DNA from: Gammaproteobacteria bacterium | GTDB lineage: Bacteria; Pseudomonadota; Gammaproteobacteria; GCA-2400775 | NCBI GenBank assembly: GCA_013151045.1 | Contig: JAADIY010000042.1 | Location: 1-64,000 of the forward strand | Length of the DNA stretch: 64,000 nt | Reading direction: 5' to 3' | Shown: positions 42,886 through 50,972 of the stretch, piece after piece | Layout of the letters: each line of letters opens with the position of its first letter | Position numbering within the stretch: the first letter of the stretch is position 1 | The notes under the pieces: generated by a model | What the model saw: the letters and a program-made list of their open reading frames with translations, nothing else | Told to the model about the DNA's origin: nothing | Databases searched by the model: none | Position numbers and translations under genes: made by a program

Positions 42886-43637
42886 AAGTTACCAATTGAA
42901 TAAGTTCCACTAATCACTAACAAAATTAGTATTACCGAATAGACCCATGTGCCGTTTAGACTAAGATCCGTTTTTACTTCATCTTGAGCTGGGCCAACTA
43001 TAATGCCCTGCAGCAAGCGCGCGCCGGCCCAGCTCCATAGCAACCATATCACCGCGACAGTCACCGCCGCGAAAAATGAGTGAGGACTCAACCCTATAAT
43101 TGCTGCCATCATGACCGAAAATCCCGGAAAAAAAGGTGTCGCAACAATCGCCAATACCACAAACACCAACACCCCACTGAGGCGCGGCAGACTTAATGCC
43201 AATCCACCGTACAAGCCGGTATAAGCTGCACCAAATCGCTTTTCCAACTCACCACTAAGCAGGACTAACAATGCAAGTGGCACACTCAATGCCAAGGCAT
43301 ATAACGCTACCTTAGAGAAATCAGTCTGTCCATCCATTAGCAACCAAAGAATTGCCCAAGTAGAGGTGGCGATAAAACTCGTCCAAACCCCCACTTCACG
43401 CAATGCTAAAGCTCTAAAAGCGTAAAGTAGCGCGCTACCCAATGCCCAAAAAATCACCCAGTCTGGTATCTCGACACTGGCAGTATGTGCGATAACAAGA
43501 CCAATCTGAGGCCAAATTAATAACAATACCACTCGCAAATTAGCAATACGTATGCGCTGAAACACCTCATTAAAAACCATACTTAACGGAAATAGGGGTA
43601 AGAATAACCCGACAAGCAGCAACAAACCTTCAGTCAT
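42882..43637 (-). CDS. Multi-pass membrane protein between dabA and dabB
   Basis: 251 aa, strongly hydrophobic, short overlaps or gaps with neighbours; LSGVLVFVVLAIVATPFFPGFSVMM resembles NuoM/MrpD-type antiporter segments. Confidence 0.7.
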   Translation of the reverse strand: MTEGLLLLVGLFLPLFPLSMVFNEVFQRIRIANLRVVLLLIWPQIGLVIAHTASVEIPDWVIFWALGSALLYAFRALALREVGVWTSFIATSTWAILWLLMDGQTDFSKVALYALALSVPLALLVLLSGELEKRFGAAYTGLYGGLALSLPRLSGVLVFVVLAIVATPFFPGFSVMMAAIIGLSPHSFFAAVTVAVIWLLWSWAGARLLQGIIVGPAQDEVKTDLSLNGTWVYSVILILLVISGTYSIGNL

Positions 43638-43638
43638 G

Positions 43639-45321
43639 CTAACGCCACCTCAATAGAATATTGAGCCGTGAGGAGGCTTTGAGCAACATTCGCGTTAAGC
43701 TTGCGTAAATATCGATCATGTAGAACTCTCTAGAAACTAACGCATAAAAGCTAGTCCACAGTTGGCCTATTCTTTCTTGACCAGGCTTGCCATTTTGTTC
43801 TGAATAATATTTCCGTAACCAGCCGCCGACAATAACCACTGTAGTAAGAACAACCAACACATCAAACCAGAATATATCGATGCCCGCAGCAATATACATT
43901 TGCGAACTGAATTCCGGATCTGGGTATAAAAACGAATCAAAGGCGTGACTGATCAGCGCGTAGCCCAAAACAATGACCGCGAAAGACAAGACAATCACTC
44001 CCACCAAACGCCAAACATTTTGTGCACCCATACGATAGGTAGTAAATAGCAATTGCGCACCCGTTACCCAACCAAAAAAGAGCAATACGATTGCACCCTG
44101 TTTTTGGAAGAAGTCTTGAGCAACCAACCAATGAGCGAAAATTAATATGATAATCGGAACGATGAGGGTGATTCCCGCCATGAGCAACCAGGGCTGGTAA
44201 CGCTTGGCAATACGGTGTTCTACAACAAAGGTATAAAGCCCGTCTTTAGGCACCCCGTCGCTTTTACGTGCCTCATTGATGACAGTACCGGCACCAAGAA
44301 ACAAGGTGCCTTTGAATAGTCCATGAGCGATCAAATGATAAATGGCTAGCGAAAATGCGCCAACGCCACATTCCATAATCATAAAACCCATTTGGCCCAT
44401 GGTGGAATAGCCAAGTGCTTTCTTGATGTCATTTTGCGTCAGCATCAACACCGAACCAATGATCGCGGTCACCAATCCCACCACAAACAGCAAGTGCAAA
44501 ACACTGTCAGTATGAATAAATACTGTGGCAAAACGATTAATGAGAAACCCACCAGCGTTAACAATACCGGCGTGCATTAGCGCCGACACTGGCGTCGGGC
44601 CATCCATGGTGTAAGGCAACCAGGTATGGAGGAAAAACTGTGCAGAACGAGCAAACGCTGCGATTGCCAGTAATATTCCGACAAGCTCTTCTAGGGCAAA
44701 ACCGAAATACTCATGGGCACCTGGGTTTTCCGTAATTTGGGCAAAAATATCCGCTAGCGTCCAAGTACCAAAAGCATGGAACAACAATGCGGCAGCCAAT
44801 ACCAGAGCAATATCACCAATACGATAGGTAATCAATGTCCAGAAGGCATAACGGTAGGCGGTTTTACTACTCGAGTCGAAACCCAGCAAAAAGTACAGCA
44901 ACACACCCACTAAGTGCCAAGCGACGATTAGAGTAAGCAAATCACCGGCGGCAACCATAATCAAAAGGCTTGCCGTCATTAGGTCCAGCAGCATAAAGAA
45001 GCGGCCGTAACCTTGTTCCTCAATCATATAGCGCACGGAGTACATCCGCACAATCAGACTGATACCAGCGATAAGCAGCCCCATCAATGTGCTTAATGGA
45101 TCGGCAAGTAAAATGCCCCAGGTGCCGCCAATGGCAACTTGGTTAGCATCGTTGCCACTCATGGCTTGCGCCAATAACACCGCTGCTATAACAAACGAGA
45201 ATACTGCAAACGTTACGCTTAGTTTGGCCACTCGTTGGCCAAGTTGGCCGTAAGCAAGGTGATTAATTAAAGCTGCTAGTAGCGGCAACGTCGGTACTAA
45301 AATAATTAATAGTTGTTCCAT
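43639..45321 (-). CDS. dabB: DabB, NuoL/MrpA-like inorganic carbon uptake subunit
   Basis: WLPYTMDGPTPVSALMHAGIVNAGGFLINRF, DIKKALGYSTMGQMGFMIMECGVGAFSLAIYHLIAHGLFKGTLFLGAG; operon with dabA. Confidence 0.92.
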   Translation of the reverse strand: MEQLLIILVPTLPLLAALINHLAYGQLGQRVAKLSVTFAVFSFVIAAVLLAQAMSGNDANQVAIGGTWGILLADPLSTLMGLLIAGISLIVRMYSVRYMIEEQGYGRFFMLLDLMTASLLIMVAAGDLLTLIVAWHLVGVLLYFLLGFDSSSKTAYRYAFWTLITYRIGDIALVLAAALLFHAFGTWTLADIFAQITENPGAHEYFGFALEELVGILLAIAAFARSAQFFLHTWLPYTMDGPTPVSALMHAGIVNAGGFLINRFATVFIHTDSVLHLLFVVGLVTAIIGSVLMLTQNDIKKALGYSTMGQMGFMIMECGVGAFSLAIYHLIAHGLFKGTLFLGAGTVINEARKSDGVPKDGLYTFVVEHRIAKRYQPWLLMAGITLIVPIIILIFAHWLVAQDFFQKQGAIVLLFFGWVTGAQLLFTTYRMGAQNVWRLVGVIVLSFAVIVLGYALISHAFDSFLYPDPEFSSQMYIAAGIDIFWFDVLVVLTTVVIVGGWLRKYYSEQNGKPGQERIGQLWTSFYALVSREFYMIDIYASLTRMLLKASSRLNILLRWR

Positions 45322-45471
45322 AACGCTAAACTATACCCAGTTAAAAAACTGTGTGAAATTTACAAACGCATAACGCCAATGTATTAGCCTATTGCTACTA
45401 TATTGCTGTGCTTCAGCCATTATCATTACCTACATATCCGTCCAACCTAATATATTAGGTCTTATTTTTAT

Positions 45472-46086
45472 TTAAATTCCTGATAAGTTTTCTATCGCAC
45501 GAATTGCTGCTTCTGCTGCCGCATCAATGTCTGCTTCTTTTCCAGCCAAGGTCAGCCGTCCAAATGCTCCCACCGCTTTCGCATCAACCAGCGTTATATT
45601 AGCAGCCTTTTCAGCTTCGTTGGCGGCGTATACTATATACCCTGCTGGTTCAGTTTCAAGTATGAACATGCTCTGGCCTGGCAAAATCATTGATCCACGA
45701 CGCTCTTGGCGATTAATCAATACGGCATGGTCAGGCGTGATAGAACGTACAATTTCTTTCCAGGCGATACGACATTTTTGTCTTTGGTTTTCTTCCGTGC
45801 GTAAACGGCCTAATACCGCACGACCCGCTTCGATCACATCGCTCTGGTCACGGTGATGAAAAACCATAGAACCAAACGCGCGCTCGATAACCTGTGAACC
45901 TAAGTGAACACGTGTTGCTTTTAAGGCCACGTCTGTCAATTGATGTACTGACATACCTGGCGCAACTTCCATCCATAAACAGGAATCACCTGGAATAGGT
46001 AAGAAACCTTGTGAGACGGTTCCCATATAGACGGCGAGCTGCGGCTGCAACGAGTCTATGTAAACATATGTGCGTAACTTAATCAT
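45472..46086 (-). CDS. csoS1D: Tandem-BMC-domain shell protein CsoS1D
   Basis: [54 protein letters not shown]; second domain [46 protein letters not shown]. Confidence 0.85.
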   Translation of the reverse strand: MIKLRTYVYIDSLQPQLAVYMGTVSQGFLPIPGDSCLWMEVAPGMSVHQLTDVALKATRVHLGSQVIERAFGSMVFHHRDQSDVIEAGRAVLGRLRTEENQRQKCRIAWKEIVRSITPDHAVLINRQERRGSMILPGQSMFILETEPAGYIVYAANEAEKAANITLVDAKAVGAFGRLTLAGKEADIDAAAEAAIRAIENLSGI

Positions 46087-46087
46087 A

Positions 46088-47116
46088 CTACGTCGCTGAA
46101 CCCTGACCTCTAATCGGCTTCTTATGTACCGATAGCTCGTTTAATAATGATTGCATACGAGCACTAATAATAGGCTCACTAGATAGAGCAAACTCTAAGA
46201 AAGTTTTTGCAATGAGTGACAACTCTTTGTCTTTTGGGTGCACAATGTACCATTTACGCTGAATAGGAAACCCTTGTACATCTAACATTGCTATCGGACC
46301 GCTAGCACCTTCTAATGTTAAGGTGTGTAACGATGAAATCGTTAATCCTAAACCACCGACTACCGCATGCTTAATCGCTTCATTACTGCCAAGCTCCATA
46401 CGCACATTGGGGACAATGCCATGCTCTGCAAAAACTTTCATCGCAGCATCACGAATTCCTGAGCCAACTTCACGAAAAACAAAGGTTTCTTTCGCCAATC
46501 TTTCAATCGAAATATTGGTCTCTTTACATAAAGGATGATCTTTCGGTGCCATAACCACCAATGGATTTGGCGCGAAACAATGCGCTTCGATGTGCGACTC
46601 TAATTTAGTCGGCAATTGACCCAGTATATAAAGATCATCTTCATTGTTTTGAATTCTCTCTATTATTTCATCACGATTAGGCACTTTTAACGTCACATCA
46701 ATCGCATTATGTTTACGACAAAAATCACCTAATATTTCTGGTGTGAAATATTTTGCAGTTGTAACAACTGCTAAACGCAAGCGACCTCGTTGCAGACCTT
46801 TAAGCCCAGCTAAACGCGTATCGAGATCGGATAAACAATCAAAAATTTGTCTAATCGCTTGGTATAAATCATTACCTGCATCAGTCGGTTTAATAGAACG
46901 ACCTGATTGATCTAGCAAAGGCAGGCCCATCACATTAGTGAGCTTCTTAATCTGCGATGAAACAGTCGGCTGTGTTAGGAAGAGCTCTTCAGCTGCACGT
47001 GTAAAACTACCTAATCGCACAATCGCTTCAAAAATCTGCATCTGCCGAAAAGTGGTATGACGAATGAGATAGTCTGGAAGACCACCTTTAAATCGCAAGT
47101 TATTATTATCCGTCAT
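46088..47116 (-). CDS. cbbR: LysR-family regulator, CbbR type
   Basis: [49 protein letters not shown]; adjacent to CO2-fixation genes. Confidence 0.88.
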   Translation of the reverse strand: MTDNNNLRFKGGLPDYLIRHTTFRQMQIFEAIVRLGSFTRAAEELFLTQPTVSSQIKKLTNVMGLPLLDQSGRSIKPTDAGNDLYQAIRQIFDCLSDLDTRLAGLKGLQRGRLRLAVVTTAKYFTPEILGDFCRKHNAIDVTLKVPNRDEIIERIQNNEDDLYILGQLPTKLESHIEAHCFAPNPLVVMAPKDHPLCKETNISIERLAKETFVFREVGSGIRDAAMKVFAEHGIVPNVRMELGSNEAIKHAVVGGLGLTISSLHTLTLEGASGPIAMLDVQGFPIQRKWYIVHPKDKELSLIAKTFLEFALSSEPIISARMQSLLNELSVHKKPIRGQGSAT

Positions 47117-47159
47117 AGTTAGTATTCACACGCGCTTAATAGGTTTCAAAAGACCCAAG

Positions 47160-47480
47160 CTAGCGCATACGCTCATCAAATTTTTCAGGTGAAAGCACAT
47201 CAATATCAACGATAAACACAGTGAGGTGATGGCCTTTTTTTATTTTTCTTTCGAGACTATCTAACATTGCCGGTAAGCGATCAGGCGGGATAATCACTTT
47301 AATCATGATGTTAGCATCAAAACCAGTCATATCTGAGCGAATACCTGACGATCCTTCTCCTTGAGCTCTTAATACCGTATAACCGCTAGCGCCATATTTT
47401 CTAAAAGAATCAACTAGCTTTCCCTCTAGAGCATCAATAGTAATAATGTTCAGTAGTTTTTCTGGAAACAGTCTATCCAT
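47160..47480 (-). CDS. PII-like regulator adjacent to sbtA (SbtB-like)
   Basis: FRKYGASGYTVLRAQGEGSSGIRSDMTGFDANIMIKVIIPPDRLPAMLDSLERKIKKGHHLTVFIVDIDVL. Confidence 0.82.
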   Translation of the reverse strand: MDRLFPEKLLNIITIDALEGKLVDSFRKYGASGYTVLRAQGEGSSGIRSDMTGFDANIMIKVIIPPDRLPAMLDSLERKIKKGHHLTVFIVDIDVLSPEKFDERMR

Positions 47481-47506
47481 TGTTACCTCCATTCTTTATT
47501 TTCACT

Positions 47507-48526
47507 TTAAGCTGTAACAACTTGGGCTAGTTTGTGAAACAAAGGAATGCCAACAATCACATTAAATGGGAATGTGATACCAAGAGAAAGTGTCAAATAA
47601 TAAGACGGGTTGGCTTCCGGCACAGCCAGACGCATAGCTGGAGGAACAGCAATGTATGATGCACTAGCTGCCAAAACAGCGACTAAGGTTGTTCCACCGA
47701 TACTGAAACCGAGCATATACGTGCCGACATAAACGCCGATGACTCCGCCAATAAGCGGCATGACAATACCGAATAAGGCTAAGAGCACCCCTACCTGACG
47801 TAAATCACCTAAACGTTGGCCCGCGACATGACCCATCTCGAATAAAAATAAACATAACACACCCATGAAAATTTCTTCGATGAATGGCTCTAATTTATCC
47901 ATGCTTGACGGTATAGCAATTGCGCCAATGATCATTGAACCCATCAAGATCACAACACTACCATTGGTAAAGGCATCCTTTAATAAATGGCCAAAACTAT
48001 TATCATCACCATCTATATCATCAGTAGCATCTTGTACGATACCGGCTTTTGCTTCTCGCGCTGCAATAGTCTGTCGTGCTTTAGCTGCAAGTAATAGCCC
48101 GACGACAATTGCGGGCGTCTCCATGATTGCCAGCATAATCAGCGGATAGTTTTCGTATTCGATACCAGCATGATCAAGATAAGCAATAGCGGTAAGAAAA
48201 GTACCTGCACTCACCGAGCCATAATGCGCCGAGATTGCAGCCGCATCGAGCAAACTGACTTTTCTACTAACCAATAAAATAACATAACCAATTATAGGCA
48301 GCGAAAAACCCATAATCAGCGCCCACATAACAGAGTTTAAGGCAATGAAAAGATCTGCATTGGCTAAGGCATAACCACCATGCAAACCAATAGCCATGAG
48401 CAAGTATATTGATAATACTTTGGCAAGATCTGGAGGAAAGCGTAAATCGGATTTAACAATACGTGCTACCACGCCAAGCACAAAAAAGAGTACTGCTGGC
48501 AATAACAAATTACTTAAACTTGACAT
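47507..48526 (-). CDS. sbtA: Sodium-dependent bicarbonate transporter, SbtA family
   Basis: AAAISAHYGSVSAGTFLTAIAYLDHAGIEYENYPLIMLAIMETPAIVVGLLLA, FLFEMGHVAGQRLGDLR, ASASYIAVPPAMRLAVPEANPSYYLTLSLGITFPFNVIVGIPLFHKLA. Confidence 0.92.
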   Translation of the reverse strand: MSSLSNLLLPAVLFFVLGVVARIVKSDLRFPPDLAKVLSIYLLMAIGLHGGYALANADLFIALNSVMWALIMGFSLPIIGYVILLVSRKVSLLDAAAISAHYGSVSAGTFLTAIAYLDHAGIEYENYPLIMLAIMETPAIVVGLLLAAKARQTIAAREAKAGIVQDATDDIDGDDNSFGHLLKDAFTNGSVVILMGSMIIGAIAIPSSMDKLEPFIEEIFMGVLCLFLFEMGHVAGQRLGDLRQVGVLLALFGIVMPLIGGVIGVYVGTYMLGFSIGGTTLVAVLAASASYIAVPPAMRLAVPEANPSYYLTLSLGITFPFNVIVGIPLFHKLAQVVTA

Positions 48527-48651
48527 TGCTTACCTCAATCTATCGTTAAATAAACGCAGTTATTGCGTATATTTAATCCTGTAGGAAAATCTGGATTTGC
48601 ATGTCAGTGTAAAGCCCATATCGAATCACCACACAGAAAACCTAATCTAGA

Positions 48652-48834
48652 TTAGTCCGGCCATACACGGCGTGAGCTAAAACCTAACACTGCATGCCTA
48701 GAAACTAATTTTGAACTCACTGCCTTCGCTGCCGCAGGCTTTTTTTCCTTTACAGTAGACCCAGCTTTAGATTGGGTTCTCGGCTGCGCCTTGGTGTTAG
48801 TTGTACTTTTTATCGTCTTCTTAACCGTTGTCAT
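48652..48834 (-). CDS. Second, orphan McdB-like small protein, C-terminus SSRRVWPD
   Basis: Overlaps acRAF stop by ATGA. 60 aa, K/T/A-rich, ends LGFSSRRVWPD. Confidence 0.6.
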   Translation of the reverse strand: MTTVKKTIKSTTNTKAQPRTQSKAGSTVKEKKPAAAKAVSSKLVSRHAVLGFSSRRVWPD

Positions 48835-49121
48835 CTCAACTCCTCATCTGCATCGTTTAACGATGCAGGCACAATATCGTCAATCAGTTGTGCAAAACGT
48901 ATTAGCTTTTCACCCAGCTCTGTCTCACCGTCTTCTAAATGCAATGCAATAGAAACGTGCGTTCGACTAAAACTCAAGTCTGGGTAACAATTTTCCGCCT
49001 CAGAAATTTCTGCTGACCGATCTAAAAAATCTCGAGTCTGATCATAATCACTAAATTCGATTCGACGTTCTAAACGCAACGGGCGCTTACGTTCGATCCA
49101 ATTTTCGCTAATTACTGACAT
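48831..49121 (-). CDS. Rubisco assembly factor acRAF (pterin-4a-carbinolamine dehydratase-like)
   Basis: WIERKRPLRLERRIEFSDYDQTRDFLDRSAEISEAENCYPDLSFSRTHVSIAL in the cso operon. Confidence 0.88.
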   Translation of the reverse strand: MSVISENWIERKRPLRLERRIEFSDYDQTRDFLDRSAEISEAENCYPDLSFSRTHVSIALHLEDGETELGEKLIRFAQLIDDIVPASLNDADEELR

Positions 49122-49140
49122 ACTCTTTACTCACTATGAG

Positions 49141-49596
49141 CTAGTTGCTGGCAGTTTGTTGCCACCAACTCTCAAAACACTCCGCATGCACTTGCTCTTC
49201 TTTCAATAACTCTTCAAAGAAAATGCGATTATCATCGTCCTTAGTCGTTACGCAGTGGCGAACCGCCTGCGTATAGAACCCGACAATTTCGTTTTCAAAC
49301 CGCTTACAATACTGCATTAACTCAGGCAGTGAACCATCTAAGTGAGTAGCCCTTAAATTACTCGCATTCGGTGCGCCACCTAATGCCAACATACGGCCAA
49401 TTATTCTCTCCACATGCTGCATTTCTTCGCCAGCTTCTTCGCGAAATTTATCGCTAGCAGACTTCATTCCACGCGCTTCCATTAACTTAGCCAATGCAGT
49501 GTATTGCTGCACAGCAGAGAGCTCAAAACTCAATGCGCGGCCAAGGAAACCTAGAATTGCCTGTGAATTAATCGACGAATCAATCAAGTGGATCAC
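49141..49596 (-). CDS. Bacterioferritin-like protein of the cso operon
   Basis: LGRALSFELSAVQQYTALAKLMEARGMKSASDKFREEAGEEMQHVERIIGRML, LLKEEQVHAECFESWWQQ. Confidence 0.87.
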   Translation of the reverse strand: MIHLIDSSINSQAILGFLGRALSFELSAVQQYTALAKLMEARGMKSASDKFREEAGEEMQHVERIIGRMLALGGAPNASNLRATHLDGSLPELMQYCKRFENEIVGFYTQAVRHCVTTKDDDNRIFFEELLKEEQVHAECFESWWQQTASN

Positions 49597-49635
49597 TCAT
49601 GCGGATAAATACTGTTAGTAAACGAATTAGAGTCC

Positions 49636-49676
49636 GGCATGGCTGGGTTACGAATTCTCGCCGCCCAGGCCATACC
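49636..49676 (-). terminator. GC-rich stem-loop between csoS1 and bacterioferritin (attenuator or mRNA-stabilising hairpin)
   Basis: Minus strand GGTATGGCCTGGG ... CCCAGCCATGCC flanking a 16-nt loop; no T-tract. Confidence 0.55.
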
Positions 49677-49692
49677 GCGCCTCGCCATCGTA

Positions 49693-49986
49693 TTACGCCG
49701 CGGTATTACCTAGTACTGGTTCCACTTCTTTGTGTGGACGCGCGATAATATGAGCAGCAACAAGACCGTCACCCACTCTTTCACAAGCATCCGCACCAGC
49801 ACGAACTGCTGCGTTAACCGCACCGGTTTCGCCACGTACTAAAACAGTGACATAACCACCACCAACAAATTCACGTCCGATAAGACGAACTTCTGCTGCT
49901 TTAGTCATCGCATCTGCTGCTTCAATAGCAGGAACCAGACCACGAGTTTCAATCATACCTAATGCAATACCATATTCATTTGCCAT
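49693..49986 (-). CDS. csoS1: Carboxysome shell protein CsoS1 (BMC-H)
   Basis: YGIALGMIETRGLVPAIEAADAMTKAAEVRLIGREFVGGGYVTVLVRGETGAVNAAVRAGADACERVGDGLVAAHIIARPHKEVEPVL. Confidence 0.96.
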   Translation of the reverse strand: MANEYGIALGMIETRGLVPAIEAADAMTKAAEVRLIGREFVGGGYVTVLVRGETGAVNAAVRAGADACERVGDGLVAAHIIARPHKEVEPVLGNTAA

Positions 49987-50022
49987 GGATGTATCTCCTC
50001 TTGATAAAATAAATCGTTAAAA

Positions 50023-50337
50023 TTAAGAACGAGCTGTGTTGGCGCTACCAGCCATATCCAAAACAGGTTCCACTTCTTTGTGTGGACGAGCAATAATGTG
50101 AGCTGCAACAAGACCATCACCCACTCTTTCACAAGCATCCGCGCCAGCGCGAACCGCTGCGTTAACCGCACCAGTTTCACCACGAACCAAGACGGTGACA
50201 TAACCACCACCAACAAATTCACGCCCAATCAAACGCACTTCTGCTGCTTTAGTCATGGCATCAGCTGCTTCGATCGCAGGAACTAAGCCACGAGTTTCAA
50301 TCATGCCTAATGCGATTCCGTAGTTACCTTCACTCAT
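50023..50337 (-). CDS. csoS1: Carboxysome shell protein CsoS1 paralog (BMC-H)
   Basis: Core identical to the neighbouring CsoS1; C-terminal DMAGSANTARS. Confidence 0.96.
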   Translation of the reverse strand: MSEGNYGIALGMIETRGLVPAIEAADAMTKAAEVRLIGREFVGGGYVTVLVRGETGAVNAAVRAGADACERVGDGLVAAHIIARPHKEVEPVLDMAGSANTARS

Positions 50338-50385
50338 CGTTATATCTCCGTCTTTGTTACTCAATAATAATAGTTACTAACTAAG

Positions 50386-50670
50386 TTATGCTTTTATCAC
50401 TTGCTCTTCAGGCATGCCTTTTGTCTGCCCGGTTTCTTCATCCCAATAATCAATAATGCCGTTAATCGTCAGGTCTGTTAGGGTTTTAGGATTATCGCAA
50501 GCAAAACGTGCCGCGGAACCTGTTGAAACAAACACCCAATTACCTGGTCGTGCACCACAAGGATCTGCTGCCACTTGTAACTTGCCACGACTATCACGCA
50601 GTATGCGCAAACTGCTTTGCAACAAACCAGGATGACGGCGTGTGCAAACCAATGATGCTACAACACGCAT
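50386..50670 (-). CDS. csoS4B: Carboxysome vertex pentamer CsoS4B
   Basis: BMC-P: MRVVASLVCTRRHPGLLQSSLRILRDSRGKLQVAADPCGARPGNWVFVSTGSAARFA. Confidence 0.93.
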   Translation of the reverse strand: MRVVASLVCTRRHPGLLQSSLRILRDSRGKLQVAADPCGARPGNWVFVSTGSAARFACDNPKTLTDLTINGIIDYWDEETGQTKGMPEEQVIKA

Positions 50671-50678
50671 AATATCCA

Positions 50679-50972
50679 CTAATCTTTCTGCCCTGCTTGT
50701 TCGGTTTTTTCTTCCTCAGCTTCAGACTTTTCTTCGTCCCAGTAATCAATAATCCCAACAATGGTTAGATCACTTGGATACTCTTTACTGCCTGCTGCCT
50801 CACGTGCTGCCGAACTACCCACACAAATCACCCAATCACCCGGGATACAACCAACTGCATCCACTGCAACTAAGCGTGACGAGCCATCTAATACCACTTG
50901 CAAATGCTTATGGTTCATCGTTGCAATACGATTAGTCGCCACCAAAGGCTTCTCAACTTTACAAATCTTCAT
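50679..50972 (-). CDS. csoS4A: Carboxysome vertex pentamer CsoS4A
   Basis: BMC-P: MKICKVEKPLVATNRIATMNHKHLQVVLDGSSRLVAVDAVGCIPGDWVICVGSSAARE. Confidence 0.94.
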   Translation of the reverse strand: MKICKVEKPLVATNRIATMNHKHLQVVLDGSSRLVAVDAVGCIPGDWVICVGSSAAREAAGSKEYPSDLTIVGIIDYWDEEKSEAEEEKTEQAGQKD

